Shown here: positions 8,234 through 16,468 of the stretch, piece by piece | Layout of the letters: each line of letters begins with the position of its first letter | Position numbering within the stretch: the first letter of the stretch is position 1 | Source: Streptomyces sp. SJL17-4 | GTDB lineage: Bacteria; Actinomycetota; Actinomycetes; Streptomycetales; Streptomycetaceae | DNA length: 64,000 bases | NCBI RefSeq assembly: GCF_036826855.1 | Contig: NZ_CP104578.1 | Location: 1,612,001 to 1,676,000 of the forward strand | Direction of reading: 5' to 3' | Program-made: the position numbers and the translations under genes | The notes under the pieces: model-generated | Databases searched by the model: none | What the model was told of the DNA's origin: nothing | What the model saw: only the letters and a program-made list of their open reading frames with translations

Positions 8234-9328
8234 ATGGGCCTCACGCACGGGGAAGCCGCCCAGGGGGTACCCCCGCACGAGGAACTCGCGGACCGTGTCC
8301 TGGGCGGCTGGACCGGCCGGATCGCCGGGAACATGCTGGGCAAGCCCGTGGAACAGGGCGACCACTGGACCCGGGAGCGCATCGACGCCTATCTGCGGCT
8401 GACCGACGCGCTCCCGCTCACCGACTACCTGCCGGCCCCGCCGCCCGGCGCCTCCGGTTTCGAGCTGCGCCCCGAGTGGCGGCAGTGCGTGCGCGGCGGG
8501 ATCGACGGCAGCTGCCGGGACGACGACATCGACTGGTCGATCCTGGGGCTGCGGCTCCTGGAGACGTACGGCTCCGCGTTCACGACCGAGCAGGTGGGTC
8601 GGGAGTGGCTGCTGCGGATGCCGTACCTCCAGACCTTCACGGCCGAGCGGGCCGCGTACCGGAACCTGGCCAACGGACTGAGGCCGCCGCTGACGGCCAC
8701 GTACGACAATCCGTACCAGGAGTGGATCGGTGCGCTGATCCGGGCCGACATCCACGGCTGGACCAGTCCGGGGGATCCGCGCCGGGCCGCCTCGCTGGCC
8801 CGGCGGGACGCGGTCCTCTCGCACACCGGGAACGGGGTGTACGGGGCGATGTGGGCGGCGGCGCTGATCGCGGCGGCGTTCACCGCGCCGGACATCCGGT
8901 CCGCCCTGGAGACGGCCCTGGAGCGGATCCCGGCGAGCTGCCGGTTCGCCCGGACCGTACGGGACACGATGGCGCTGCACGAGGCGGGCCTCGCGTGGTC
9001 GGCGACGCTGACGACACAGGCGGAGCGGACGGCGGGGCTGGGCTGGATCCACACCGTCCCCAACGCGGCCGTGCTGACCGCCGGACTCCTGTACGGGGAG
9101 GGGGACTTCACCCGCACGATCGCCCTGACCGTGCGCGGCGGCCTGGACACGGACTCCAACGGCGCGACGGCCGGTTCGGTGGCGGGGGTGAGATGCGGGG
9201 CGGCGGCGCTCCCGCCGCAGTGGTCGGAGCCGCTGCGGGACCGGGTGCGCAGCGCCGTCTTCGGCTTCGACGGGGTCGGGATCCGTGAACTGGCGGAGCG
9301 GACGGTGCGACTGACCGAGAGGACCTGA
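8234..9328 (+). CDS. ADP-ribosylglycohydrolase family protein (DraG-like)
   Basis: Predicted Mg/Mn-dependent hydrolase that removes ADP-ribose from proteins or small molecules. The 364-residue protein starts its fold at RVLGGWTGRIAGNMLGKP (about residues 21-38). It has the first acidic metal cluster in DDDIDWSILGLRLLE and the second in DTDSNGATAGSVAGV near the C-terminus, both family signatures. GGAGGT sits directly before the ATG, closer than ideal. The next genes encode a VapB-like antitoxin and a sirtuin, giving a small NAD/ADP-ribose neighbourhood, but a functional link is only inferred. Confidence 0.87.
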   Translation: MGLTHGEAAQGVPPHEELADRVLGGWTGRIAGNMLGKPVEQGDHWTRERIDAYLRLTDALPLTDYLPAPPPGASGFELRPEWRQCVRGGIDGSCRDDDIDWSILGLRLLETYGSAFTTEQVGREWLLRMPYLQTFTAERAAYRNLANGLRPPLTATYDNPYQEWIGALIRADIHGWTSPGDPRRAASLARRDAVLSHTGNGVYGAMWAAALIAAAFTAPDIRSALETALERIPASCRFARTVRDTMALHEAGLAWSATLTTQAERTAGLGWIHTVPNAAVLTAGLLYGEGDFTRTIALTVRGGLDTDSNGATAGSVAGVRCGAAALPPQWSEPLRDRVRSAVFGFDGVGIRELAERTVRLTERT

Positions 9329-9335
9329 TGCCACG

Positions 9336-9539
9336 TCACCCCTGGGGCGGCTCCGGCTGGATGACCTCACCGGTGCGCTCGGCCTCGTCGCGGCTGACGG
9401 CTCGTGCCTCGGTGCGGTGGCCGCGCGCGATGTAGTCGCGGACGACCGCCTCGACGGCGTCCTGGGGGTTGCCGATACCGGCCAGGACCATGACTTCCAC
9501 GACGAGTTCGGCGTCGAGTCCGATGTTCACCTTGGCCAT
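9336..9539 (-). CDS. VapB-like type II antitoxin-type protein (orphan)
   Basis: Small protein of 67 residues. The first 55 (AKVNIGLDAELVVEVMVLAG then a VRDYIARGH-type helix) look like the ribbon-helix-helix-like VapB family that represses its own operon and binds a PIN-domain toxin. No VapC-like gene is adjacent: the neighbours are the ADP-ribosylglycohydrolase, ending 7 bp away on the other strand, and the divergent sirtuin. The ATG at 9539 lies six bases after TAGGTT on the minus strand and lacks a ribosome binding site, suggesting a leaderless mRNA. It may be a solitary DNA-binding protein rather than an antitoxin. Confidence 0.6.
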   Translation of the reverse strand: MAKVNIGLDAELVVEVMVLAGIGNPQDAVEAVVRDYIARGHRTEARAVSRDEAERTGEVIQPEPPQG

Positions 9540-9545
9540 GGCGGG

Positions 9546-9597
9546 AACCTAGCATCGGGAAACCCGCTCGCGGGAGCGGTTCGGTGATGCCTAGGGT
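9546..9597. promoter_or_regulatory. Divergent leaderless -10 elements between the VapB-like gene and the sirtuin
   Basis: On the minus strand TAGGTT (9546-9551) is six bases from the VapB-like ATG. On the plus strand TAGGGT (9592-9597) is six bases from the sirtuin ATG. Both match the TANNNT -10 pattern at the spacing that puts the first transcribed base at or next to the start codon, and neither gene has a Shine-Dalgarno sequence. Confidence 0.6.
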
Positions 9598-9603
9598 CGT
9601 TGC

Positions 9604-10323
9604 ATGACGATGGTCGCGATCCTCAGTGGCGCCGGTATCTCCACCGACTCGGGCATCCCCGACTACCGGGGTCCGAACGGCATGTGGCGGAAGGATCCCG
9701 AGGCCGAGCGGCTCGTCACGTACGGGCCGTACATGGCCGATCCCGAGATCCGCCGCCGCTCGTGGCGGATGCGGCTCGACGGTCCGGTGCTGAGCGCGGA
9801 GCCGAACGTGGCGCACCGCGCGATCGCCGGGTACGAGCGGACGAGCGGCAACGCGCTGCGGGTGATCACGCAGAACGTGGACGGCCTGCACCAGGCCGCC
9901 GGGGTGCCCGAACGGAAGGTCCTCGAACTCCACGGCTCGGCACGGTCGGTGGTGTGCACGGCCTGCCACGCGCGCTCGGCGATGGCGGAGGCGCTCGACC
10001 GGGTACGGGCCGGTGAGGACGACCCGCCGTGCCGGGTGTGCGGCGGGATCCTGAAGTCGGCGACGGTGATGTTCGGGCAGCGGCTCGATCCGGTGGTGCT
10101 CGGCAACGCCATGTCGATCGCCAAGGCCACCGAGGTGTTCGTCGTGGTCGGCAGCAGCCTGCAGGTCCAGCCGGCGGCCTCCCTCGCGGGGATCGCGGCC
10201 GAGCACGGCGCCCGGCTGATCATCGTGAACGCCGAGCCCACCCCGTACGACCCCGTCGCCGACGAGGTCGTACGCGAGCCGATCGGCACGGCGCTGCCCG
10301 CCCTCCTCGACCGGCTCCGCTAG
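9604..10323 (+). CDS. cobB: SIR2-family NAD-dependent protein deacylase (sirtuin)
   Basis: Cytoplasmic NAD-dependent lysine deacylase, 239 residues. The NAD pocket motif GAGISTDSGIPDYRG (about residues 9-23), TQNVDGLHQAAG, the catalytic histidine in ELHGSARS, two zinc-binding CxxC pairs (CTAC and CRVC) and GSSLQVQPAASL are all present, so it should be active. The Streptomyces and enterobacterial relatives regulate acetyl-CoA synthetase. It appears leaderless (TAGGGT six bases before ATG). Its 3' end overlaps the convergent ogt gene by four bases. It diverges from the VapB-like gene. Confidence 0.92.
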   Translation: MTMVAILSGAGISTDSGIPDYRGPNGMWRKDPEAERLVTYGPYMADPEIRRRSWRMRLDGPVLSAEPNVAHRAIAGYERTSGNALRVITQNVDGLHQAAGVPERKVLELHGSARSVVCTACHARSAMAEALDRVRAGEDDPPCRVCGGILKSATVMFGQRLDPVVLGNAMSIAKATEVFVVVGSSLQVQPAASLAGIAAEHGARLIIVNAEPTPYDPVADEVVREPIGTALPALLDRLR

Positions 10324-10835
10324 AAGAGGGCGGCCGGTTCCGCCGTACCCGATTCGAAGGCGAGCAGCCGCTGCTTGCGGTCCAGGCCGCCGCCGTAGCC
10401 GGTGAGGCCGCCGCCGGCCCCGATCACCCGGTGGCAGGGGACGATGATGCCGACGGGGTTCTTGCCGTTGGCGAGGCCCACGGCGCGGGAGGCGCTCGGT
10501 TTGCCGAGGAGCTCGGCGAGTTCGCCGTACGTACGGGTCTCCCCGTACGGGATGCGGCACAGCTCCTCCCAGACCCTGAGCTGGAAGTCGGTGCCGATCA
10601 GGTTCAACGGCAGGTCGAACTCGGTGAGTTCACCCGCGAAGTAGGCGTCGAGCTGGCGGATCGCCTCCCCGAAGGGGCGCGGGTCGGGCTCGCCGAAGGT
10701 CTCCTCCGGCGGACGGTGGCGCTGGCCGGTCATGTGGACGCGGCTGAGGACGCCGTCGACGGCGACGAGGGTCAGCGGGTCGTACGGGCTGTCCACGACG
10801 GTGTGCTGGATGGCGGGCATGGGAGGGGTCCTCAC
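10320..10835 (-). CDS. ogt: Methylated-DNA-protein cysteine methyltransferase (Ogt)
   Basis: Suicide DNA-repair protein that takes the methyl group from O6-methylguanine onto its own cysteine. The active-site motif IVPCHRVIG and the DNA-binding helix TRTYGELAELLGKPSASRAV are clear. The length of 171 residues is normal. The GTG at 10835 is preceded by AAAGGACC and lies 6 bp after the end of the Ada-AlkA fusion gene, so the two probably form an alkylation-response operon; ATG at 10820 is an alternative start. The four-base tail-to-tail overlap with the sirtuin gene leaves no room for a separate terminator. Confidence 0.93.
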   Translation of the reverse strand: MRTPPMPAIQHTVVDSPYDPLTLVAVDGVLSRVHMTGQRHRPPEETFGEPDPRPFGEAIRQLDAYFAGELTEFDLPLNLIGTDFQLRVWEELCRIPYGETRTYGELAELLGKPSASRAVGLANGKNPVGIIVPCHRVIGAGGGLTGYGGGLDRKQRLLAFESGTAEPAALF

Positions 10836-10841
10836 GGTCCT

Positions 10842-12317
10842 TTACGCGGGCAGGTGGTTGATCGGGTGGTCGTCGGTCGCCCAGAGGTACTGGACGGCGT
10901 ACGCCCGCCAGGGGCGCCAGTGCGCCGCCCGGACGGTGAGCGCGGCCGGTGTGCCGGGGAGGCCGAGGCCCTCGGCGGCGCGGCGGACGCCGAGGTCGCC
11001 GGGGAGGAAGGCGTCCGGGTCGCCGAGGGCGCGCATGGCGATGATCTCGGTGGTCCAGGGGCCGAACCCGGGCAGGGCGAGCAGCCGGGCGCGGGCCTCC
11101 TCCCGGTCGTCCGCGGGGCCGAGGGAGAGCGAGCCGTCCGCGAGCGCCCCGACCAGGGTGAGGAGCGTCGTACGACGGCTGCGGGGCAGGGCCAGGGTCT
11201 CCGGGTCGAGGGCGGCGAGCGCCCCGGGACTCGGGAAGAGGTGGGTGAGGCCGCCCTCGGGGTCGTCGACGGGGGTGCCGTGTGCGGTGACGAGGCGGGC
11301 GGCGTGGGTGCGGGCGGCGGCGGTGGAGACCTGCTGGCCGAGGACGGCCCGGACGGCGAACTCGGCGGGGTCGACGGTGCCGGGCACCCGCCGGCCGGGG
11401 GCGGTGTCGACGATCGGCGCGAGCAGCGGGTCGGCGCGCAGCCGCTCGTCGACGGCGACGGGGTCGGCGTCGAGGTCGAGGAGCCGGCGGCAGCGGCTGA
11501 TGGCGTGGGTGAGGTCACGGGGGTCGGTGAGGGAGAGCCGGCAGGCGATGTGGTCGGCGCGGGGCGAGAGGGCGACGATGCCGTGCCCGTACGGGAGGGC
11601 GAGGGTCCGGCGGTAGGCGCCGTCGCGCCACTCCTCCACGCCGGGGACGGCGGTCGCGGCGAGGTGACCGAAGAGGTTGGAGGGCTCCAGCGGGGCGCGG
11701 AACGGCAGCCGGAGGCTGATCACCCCGGGGGTGGGCGCCCGGTCGGCGGCCGGGCGGGCAGCACGGGCGCGCAGCCCCCCCGGGGTGAGGGCGAAGACCT
11801 CGCGGACGGTGTCGTTGAAGGTGCGGATCGAGGAGAACCCGGCCGCGAAGGCGATCTCGCCCAGCGGCATCGGGGTCGTCTCGATGAGGACCCGGGCGGT
11901 CTGGGCGCGCTGGGCGCGGGCGAGTGCGAGCGGTCCCGCGCCCAGCTCGGCGAGGAGCTGGCGCTCGATCTGGCGAGTGGACCAGCCGAGCCGGCGGGCG
12001 AGCCCGGGGACGCCCTCCCGGTCGACGACGCCGTCCTGGATGAGGCGCACGGCGCGGGCGACGGCGTCGGCGCGGACGTTCCACTCGGGCGAGCCGGGGC
12101 TGGTGTCGGGCCGGCACCGCTTGCAGGCCCGGAATCCGGCGCGCTGGCAGGAGGCGGCGCTGGCGTGGAACTCCATGTTCTCGGGCTTGGGCGGGACGAC
12201 AGGGCAGCTGGGCCGGCAGTAGATCCGGGTGGTGCGGACGGCGGTGAAGAACACGCCGTCGAAGCGGGCGTCCTTCGACTGGACGGCCCGGACGCAGCGC
12301 TCGGTGTCGGTGTGCAT
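10842..12317 (-). CDS. alkA: Ada-type regulator fused to 3-methyladenine DNA glycosylase (AdaA-AlkA)
   Basis: Bifunctional alkylation-damage protein of 491 residues. Residues 1-75 are an Ada zinc/methyl-acceptor domain with Cys ligands in RIYCRPSCPV and FRACKRCRPD. Residues 85-165 are an AraC-type helix-turn-helix (LARRLGWSTRQIERQL). Residues 175-275 match the AlkA N-terminal fold. Residues 290-490 are an HhH-GPD glycosylase with LGQQVSTAAA and the LPGFGPWTTEIIAMRALGD hairpin and catalytic Asp region. The ATG at 12317 opens the Ada domain; the longer open frame upstream is non-coding. It should sense methyl phosphotriesters, activate its own operon with ogt, and excise alkylated bases. Confidence 0.9.
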   Translation of the reverse strand: MHTDTERCVRAVQSKDARFDGVFFTAVRTTRIYCRPSCPVVPPKPENMEFHASAASCQRAGFRACKRCRPDTSPGSPEWNVRADAVARAVRLIQDGVVDREGVPGLARRLGWSTRQIERQLLAELGAGPLALARAQRAQTARVLIETTPMPLGEIAFAAGFSSIRTFNDTVREVFALTPGGLRARAARPAADRAPTPGVISLRLPFRAPLEPSNLFGHLAATAVPGVEEWRDGAYRRTLALPYGHGIVALSPRADHIACRLSLTDPRDLTHAISRCRRLLDLDADPVAVDERLRADPLLAPIVDTAPGRRVPGTVDPAEFAVRAVLGQQVSTAAARTHAARLVTAHGTPVDDPEGGLTHLFPSPGALAALDPETLALPRSRRTTLLTLVGALADGSLSLGPADDREEARARLLALPGFGPWTTEIIAMRALGDPDAFLPGDLGVRRAAEGLGLPGTPAALTVRAAHWRPWRAYAVQYLWATDDHPINHLPA

Positions 12318-12451
12318 GAGTCCAGGATCGGGGACGGACGGCTCGCGGGCTGGCGAGAAAACGACATGGACGTCCCTGACCCCGAGGTCCGGCCGAGACC
12401 GGGAAGCCCCCACGGGGCCGGGCCCGGACCGGCCGGGAAACCCCCGCGAGG

Positions 12452-13213
12452 TCAGACCACGACCGGGCGGTAGTGGGTGGTCAGCCTGCCGTCGTCCCCC
12501 AGGACGTGGAAGGCGAGCGCGGGCGGCTGGTCGAGGTGGACGTGCGGATGCGTCACCGGGCGCTCCCAGGGGAGGCGGATCGAGGAGACGACCCCGGGCG
12601 CGACGAGCAGCGGGCGTCCGGCGAAGGTCGTGGCGGCGCCCGTGTGGGCGTGGCCCGCGAGGAAGGCGGTCAGGTGCGGGTGGCGCTCGGCGAGCGCGGC
12701 GAGCCGCTCCTCGCCGAACTGCCGGATCTCGTCCACGTACGGGGTGTGCAGCGGGACCGGCGGGTGGTGGAAGCCGACGAGGACGGGCACGTCGCGCGGG
12801 GTGGCGTCGAGGACGCCGTCCAGCCACTCCAGGGTCTCGTCCTCGAGGTGGCCCTCGTGCTTGCCGGGCACGGACGAGTCGCAGAGGGCGATGACGAAGC
12901 CCTCGCCCCGGAGCACCTGGTTGACGGGCGCGTACGGACGCGTCCCGAGCGTCTCGGGGAGGAGGACCTTCCGGAAGACGTCGCGGTCGTCGTGGTTCCC
13001 CGGGCAGACGAGCAGCGGGTGACGGGAGGTCAGCAGCTCCCGGGCGAGGGCGTATTCGTCCGCTGCCGCATTGTCGGCGATGTCGCCGGTGACGAGCACG
13101 GCCGCCAGGTCGTACGGCAGTTCCTCCAGGTAGCGCATGACCGCACGGGTGCGGTCGGTGCTGCGCTGCTCCAGGTCGACATGGATGTCACTGACATGCG
13201 CGATGACGATCAC
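12452..13213 (-). CDS. Calcineurin-like metallophosphoesterase
   Basis: Predicted dinuclear-metal phosphoesterase of 253 residues. All class motifs are in order: DIHVD (about residues 9-13), GDIAD, GNHDDRD, GFHHPP and GHAHTGAA. The layout resembles CpdA-type (class III) cyclic nucleotide phosphodiesterases, but the substrate is not readable from sequence. I chose GTG at 13213 because GGAGGA lies about 9 bases upstream on the minus strand; a start 13 codons earlier has no such site. It is cytoplasmic, with no signal peptide. Confidence 0.86.
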   Translation of the reverse strand: MIVIAHVSDIHVDLEQRSTDRTRAVMRYLEELPYDLAAVLVTGDIADNAAADEYALARELLTSRHPLLVCPGNHDDRDVFRKVLLPETLGTRPYAPVNQVLRGEGFVIALCDSSVPGKHEGHLEDETLEWLDGVLDATPRDVPVLVGFHHPPVPLHTPYVDEIRQFGEERLAALAERHPHLTAFLAGHAHTGAATTFAGRPLLVAPGVVSSIRLPWERPVTHPHVHLDQPPALAFHVLGDDGRLTTHYRPVVV

Positions 13214-13296
13214 GTGGCTCGGTCCTCCGTCGGTCGGGTGGCAGAAGTCCACCCGACCGTACGATGATCACCGTCCGCACCGTAAGGGCCGCTTCG

Positions 13297-13381
13297 CGAG
13301 CGGTGGCCCGCTCGCTCCGAGTGGGGCCCGGCTCGCCCCGAGCGCTGGTCCGGCCGGCCCCGAGCGGTGGTCCGCTCCGGG
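13297..13381. repeat. Four imperfect 21-bp tandem repeats, several forming hairpins
   Basis: Units begin at 13297, 13318, 13339 and 13361 and share the core CGAGCGGTGGYCCGCTC. Units 1 and 4 are near-perfect hairpins (CGAGCGG/CCGCTCG and GAGCGG/CCGCTC) with 4-base loops; units 2 and 3 are degenerate. The array sits just beyond the stop of the YrdC/Sua5 gene and before the metallophosphoesterase start, so it may act as a multi-hairpin terminator. No T-tract follows. Confidence 0.6.
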
Positions 13382-13389
13382 CGCGTCCG

Positions 13390-14010
13390 CTACTCGAACC
13401 GCGTGGTGTCGCCCGCGCCGCGGCGCAGGATCTCGGGCTCGCCGCTGGAGAAGTCGACGACGGTGGTGGGTTCGGTCCCGCAGTCGCCGGAGTCGAGGAC
13501 CGCGTCCACCAGGTGGTCGAGCCGCTCCTTGATCTCCCAGCCCTGGGTGAGCGGCTCCGCCTCGTCGGGCAGCAGCAGGGTGCTGGAGAGCAGTGGTTCG
13601 CCGAGTTCGGCGAGGAGGGCCTGGGTGACGACGTGGTCGGGGATACGGACGCCGACCGTCTTCTTCTTGGGGTGGAGGAGCGCCCGGGGCACCTCCTTCG
13701 TCGCGGGCAGGATGAAGGTGTACGGGCCGGGGGTCGCCGCCTTGACCGCGCGGAAGACGTCGTTGTCGATGTGTACGAGCTGGCCCAGCTGGGCGAAGTT
13801 CTGGCACATGAGCGTGTAGTGATGCCGGTCGTCGAGGTCGCGGATCGTCCGGATGCGGCTGATGCCGTCCCGGCTTCCGAGTCGGGTGCCCAGCGCGTAG
13901 CAGGAGTCGGTCGGGTACGCGACGAGCGCACCGTTCCGGATGCTGTCGGCCACCGTGCCGATGGTGCGCGGCTGGGGGTTGTCGGGGTGCACGTCGAAGT
14001 ACTTCGCCAT
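13390..14010 (-). CDS. YrdC/Sua5-family protein, probable L-threonylcarbamoyladenylate synthase
   Basis: Protein of 206 residues of the Sua5/YciO/YrdC family. The active members make threonylcarbamoyl-AMP for the t6A37 modification of tRNA. The GALVAYPTDSCYALG (about residues 28-42) and YTFILPATKEVPR segments are family hallmarks, and VGVRIPDHVVTQALL follows. It has no Sua5 C-terminal domain, and the DSCYALG form resembles YciO more than YrdC, so the biochemical role is not certain. No ribosome binding site is present; TAGACT lies six bases before ATG, suggesting a leaderless mRNA whose -10 box includes the stop codon of the upstream gene. Confidence 0.8.
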   Translation of the reverse strand: MAKYFDVHPDNPQPRTIGTVADSIRNGALVAYPTDSCYALGTRLGSRDGISRIRTIRDLDDRHHYTLMCQNFAQLGQLVHIDNDVFRAVKAATPGPYTFILPATKEVPRALLHPKKKTVGVRIPDHVVTQALLAELGEPLLSSTLLLPDEAEPLTQGWEIKERLDHLVDAVLDSGDCGTEPTTVVDFSSGEPEILRRGAGDTTRFE

Positions 14011-14016
14011 GGGGAC

Positions 14017-14022
14017 AGTCTA
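14017..14022 (-). promoter_or_regulatory. -10 box TAGACT overlapping the stop codon of the upstream gene
   Basis: On the minus strand the hexamer TAGACT is followed by six bases (GTCCCC) and the ATG of the YrdC/Sua5 gene at 14010. Its first three bases are the TAG stop of the desaturase-like gene (14020-14022). The spacing is that of a leaderless promoter. Confidence 0.55.
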
Positions 14023-15456
14023 ATTTTTGTGGGCGGAGGCGCGCAGCAGGCGCCAGACCGCCTTCGCCGCGTTGTGCCCGGACATGCCGTGCACGCCGGG
14101 GCCGGGCGGGGTCGCGGAGGAGCAGAGGAAGACCGCCGGGTGCGGGGTGGCGTAGGGGCGGAGCGAGAGCGTGGGGCGCAGGACGAGCTGGAGTCCGCGG
14201 GCGGCACCGCAGGCGATGTCGCCACCGATGTAGTTGGCGTTGCGCTCGGCGAGTTGGGGCGGTCCCGCGGTGGCGCGGGCCAGGACGCGGTCGCGGAAGC
14301 CGGGGGCGAAGCGCTCGATCTGACGCTCGATCGCGTCGGTGAGGTCGCCCGTCCAGCCGTTCGGCACATGGCCGTACGCCCAGAACACGTGCTTGCCCTC
14401 GGGGGCGCGGGAGGGGTCGACGACGCTGGGCTGGGCGGTGATGAGGAAGGGCACGTCGGGGGCGGTGCCGGTGGAGGCCTGGTGCAGGGCGGTGTCGATC
14501 TCGCCCGCGGTGGCGCCGACCTGGACGGTTCCGGCGCGCCTGGCCTCCTCGGCGGTCCACGGGACGGGGCCGTCCAGGGCGTAGTCGATCTTGAACGCGC
14601 TGGCGCCGTACCGGTAGTGGTCGTAGTGGCCGCCGAACCCGGCGATCCGGGCGAGGGCCGTGGGCGAGGTGTCGAAGACGTAGGCGCGGGCGGGCGGCAG
14701 GTCGTCGAGCCGCTTGACCTCGAAGTCGGTGTGGACGGCGCCGCCGAGGTCCTTGAGGTACGCGGTGAGGGCGTCGGAGATGGACTGCGAGCCGCCGCGG
14801 GGCACGGGCCAGCCGCCGGCGTGGGCGGCGAGCGCGAAGACCAGGCCGACGGCGCCGGTGGCGAAGCCGCCGAGCGGGGCGATGACATGGGCGACGAGCC
14901 CGGCGAACAGTCCTCGCGCCTTCTCGTCCTGGAAGCGGCGCATCAGCCAGGTGGCCGGCGGCAGTCCGACGAGGCCGAAGCGCGCCAGGGTGACCGGGTC
15001 GCGGGGCAGCGCGGTGAGCGGCAGCTGCATGAAGTCCCGGGCGAGGGTGTCCCACTTGCCGGCGAAGGGGGCAACGAGCCTGCGGTACGCGCCCGCGTCG
15101 CGCGGCCCGAAGGAGGCGGCGGTCTCGGCGACCGAGCGGGCGAGGACGGCGGCCGTGCCGTCGTCCCAGGGGTGGGCCATGGGCAGTTCGGGGTGGAGCC
15201 ACTCAAGTCCGTACCGCTTCAGCGGCATCGTCCCGAAGACCGGCGAGCCGGCTCCGAGGGGATGCACGGCGGAGCAGGGATCGTGGCGGAAGCCGGGGAG
15301 GGTGAGCTCCTCGGTCCTGGCGCCCCCGCCGACGGTCGGCTTCGCTTCGAAGACGGCCACGGAGAAGCCGCGGCGGGCCAGTTCGACGGCGGCGGTCAGT
15401 CCGTTGGGCCCCGCCCCCACGACGACGGCATCGAGCATCGACGTCACCTTCGACAC
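14020..15456 (-). CDS. Phytoene-desaturase-like FAD-dependent oxidoreductase
   Basis: Flavoprotein of 478 residues of the CrtI/amine-oxidase superfamily. The N-terminal dinucleotide-binding motif [19 protein letters not shown] with the following [18 protein letters not shown] (about residues 9-45) is typical. The C-terminus has [18 protein letters not shown], matching the FAD-contact end of the family. No carotenoid genes are adjacent, so carotene desaturation should not be assumed; many actinobacterial relatives have unknown substrates. Its TAG stop forms part of the -10 box of the next gene. Start ATG at 15456 follows a short gap from the phosphatase gene at 15520. Confidence 0.82.
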   Translation of the reverse strand: MSKVTSMLDAVVVGAGPNGLTAAVELARRGFSVAVFEAKPTVGGGARTEELTLPGFRHDPCSAVHPLGAGSPVFGTMPLKRYGLEWLHPELPMAHPWDDGTAAVLARSVAETAASFGPRDAGAYRRLVAPFAGKWDTLARDFMQLPLTALPRDPVTLARFGLVGLPPATWLMRRFQDEKARGLFAGLVAHVIAPLGGFATGAVGLVFALAAHAGGWPVPRGGSQSISDALTAYLKDLGGAVHTDFEVKRLDDLPPARAYVFDTSPTALARIAGFGGHYDHYRYGASAFKIDYALDGPVPWTAEEARRAGTVQVGATAGEIDTALHQASTGTAPDVPFLITAQPSVVDPSRAPEGKHVFWAYGHVPNGWTGDLTDAIERQIERFAPGFRDRVLARATAGPPQLAERNANYIGGDIACGAARGLQLVLRPTLSLRPYATPHPAVFLCSSATPPGPGVHGMSGHNAAKAVWRLLRASAHKN

Positions 15457-15519
15457 CTTCGGACTCCTTCGTCAGCCGATGGCCAAGGCTTCCAGGATAG
15501 GCCGGTGCTGATGCCGGCC

Positions 15520-16356
15520 TCACTGCCCCCCGAGGAGGCTCCGAATCCGCTTGGCGGTCGTCGCGTCCCGGGCCGCGGTGAACGGCAGCGCGTTCCCCCC
15601 GACGATCCGGTAGGGCTCGCCCGCGAGGGTCGTGTGGGTGCCGCCCGCCTCGGTGACGAGGAGCAGTCCGGCCGCGTGGTCCCACGCGTACTCCCAGGAG
15701 AAGGCGGTGGCGTCGAGCGCGCCGCGCGCCACGGCCAGGTACTCCAGTCCGGCGGAGCCGCAGGGCCGGGGGCTGACGCCGTCGGTGACCAGTCCGAGCA
15801 GGGCGCGCTTCTGGTCCGGGGTGGTGTAGTCGGGGTGCGAGGTGGCGACCTCCAGGACCTCGCCGGGGGCGGGTGAACCGGAGTGCAGCGGCTGCCCGTT
15901 GAGCGTGGCGCCCCGGCCGCGTACCGCCACGGCGAACTCGTCGAGGGCCGGTGCGTACGTCCAGGAGGCGAGCAGCTCGCCGTGCTGGGCGAGCGCGACG
16001 AGGGTGCAGAAGGCGGGGTCGCCGTGGACGAACTGGCGGGTGCCGTCGACGGGGTCGACGATCCAGACGGGGGCGTCGCCGCGCAGGGCGTCGTAGACGG
16101 CGGGGTCGGCGTGGACCGCCTCCTCGCCGACCACCACCGAGCCGGGGAGCAGGGCGGTCAGGGCCTCCGTGAGATGGGCCTCGGCGGCCCGGTCGGCGAC
16201 GGTGACCAGGTCGTGCGGACCGTTCTTCTCGACGATGTCGTCGGCGGCGAGCTGCCGGAAGCGCGGCATGATCTCGGCGGCGGCCGCCTTGCGGACCGCC
16301 TCCTCCACGTCGGTCGTACGACCGGCCAGGACGAGGTCAAGGAACTCTTCACTCAT
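15520..16356 (-). CDS. Inositol monophosphatase-family protein
   Basis: Mg-dependent phosphatase-family protein of 278 residues. The two family motifs are present: VWIVDPVDGTRQFVHG (about residues 90-105) and WEYAWDHAAGLLLVTEAGG (about 215-233), with the upstream acidic GEEAVHAD. Substrates in this family include inositol-1-phosphate, histidinol phosphate and 3'-phosphoadenosine nucleotides, and I cannot choose among them. The start is ATG at 16356; the frame continues upstream but lacks coding character. It diverges from the lipoate ligase gene. Confidence 0.87.
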   Translation of the reverse strand: MSEEFLDLVLAGRTTDVEEAVRKAAAAEIMPRFRQLAADDIVEKNGPHDLVTVADRAAEAHLTEALTALLPGSVVVGEEAVHADPAVYDALRGDAPVWIVDPVDGTRQFVHGDPAFCTLVALAQHGELLASWTYAPALDEFAVAVRGRGATLNGQPLHSGSPAPGEVLEVATSHPDYTTPDQKRALLGLVTDGVSPRPCGSAGLEYLAVARGALDATAFSWEYAWDHAAGLLLVTEAGGTHTTLAGEPYRIVGGNALPFTAARDATTAKRIRSLLGGQ

Positions 16357-16468
16357 GTGTCCAGCTAAGCACGGGGCACTGACAACCGGACCGGCGCACT
16401 TGTCACCCCCCGTTTCCCCGGGGAGTACCCTTTGGCCGAGTTCACCCCTTACATGCAGGGAGGGTTCC

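Noticed and set aside
5511..8402. A 963-codon plus-strand frame across glycerate kinase and the BCCT gene
   Set aside because: It is out of frame with two clearly recognised genes and its Arg/Gly/Ala-rich product has no domain.
9336..9539. A complete VapBC toxin-antitoxin system
   Set aside because: No PIN-domain toxin gene is adjacent on either side.
8234..10323. A phage-defence island based on ADP-ribosylation
   Set aside because: The sirtuin and hydrolase carry ordinary single-domain housekeeping architectures, and no ADP-ribosyltransferase, integrase or other defence gene is present.
10029..12473. An 814-codon plus-strand frame opposite ogt and the Ada-AlkA gene
   Set aside because: Shadow of two genes with intact catalytic motifs; composition is Gly/Glu/Arg filler.
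13297..13381. Possible CRISPR array
   Set aside because: Units are contiguous 21-mers without spacers and no cas gene is present in the window. The same applies to 18581-18664.
14020..15456. A carotenoid biosynthesis locus
   Set aside because: Only the desaturase-like gene is present, with no phytoene synthase, cyclase or GGPP synthase nearby.
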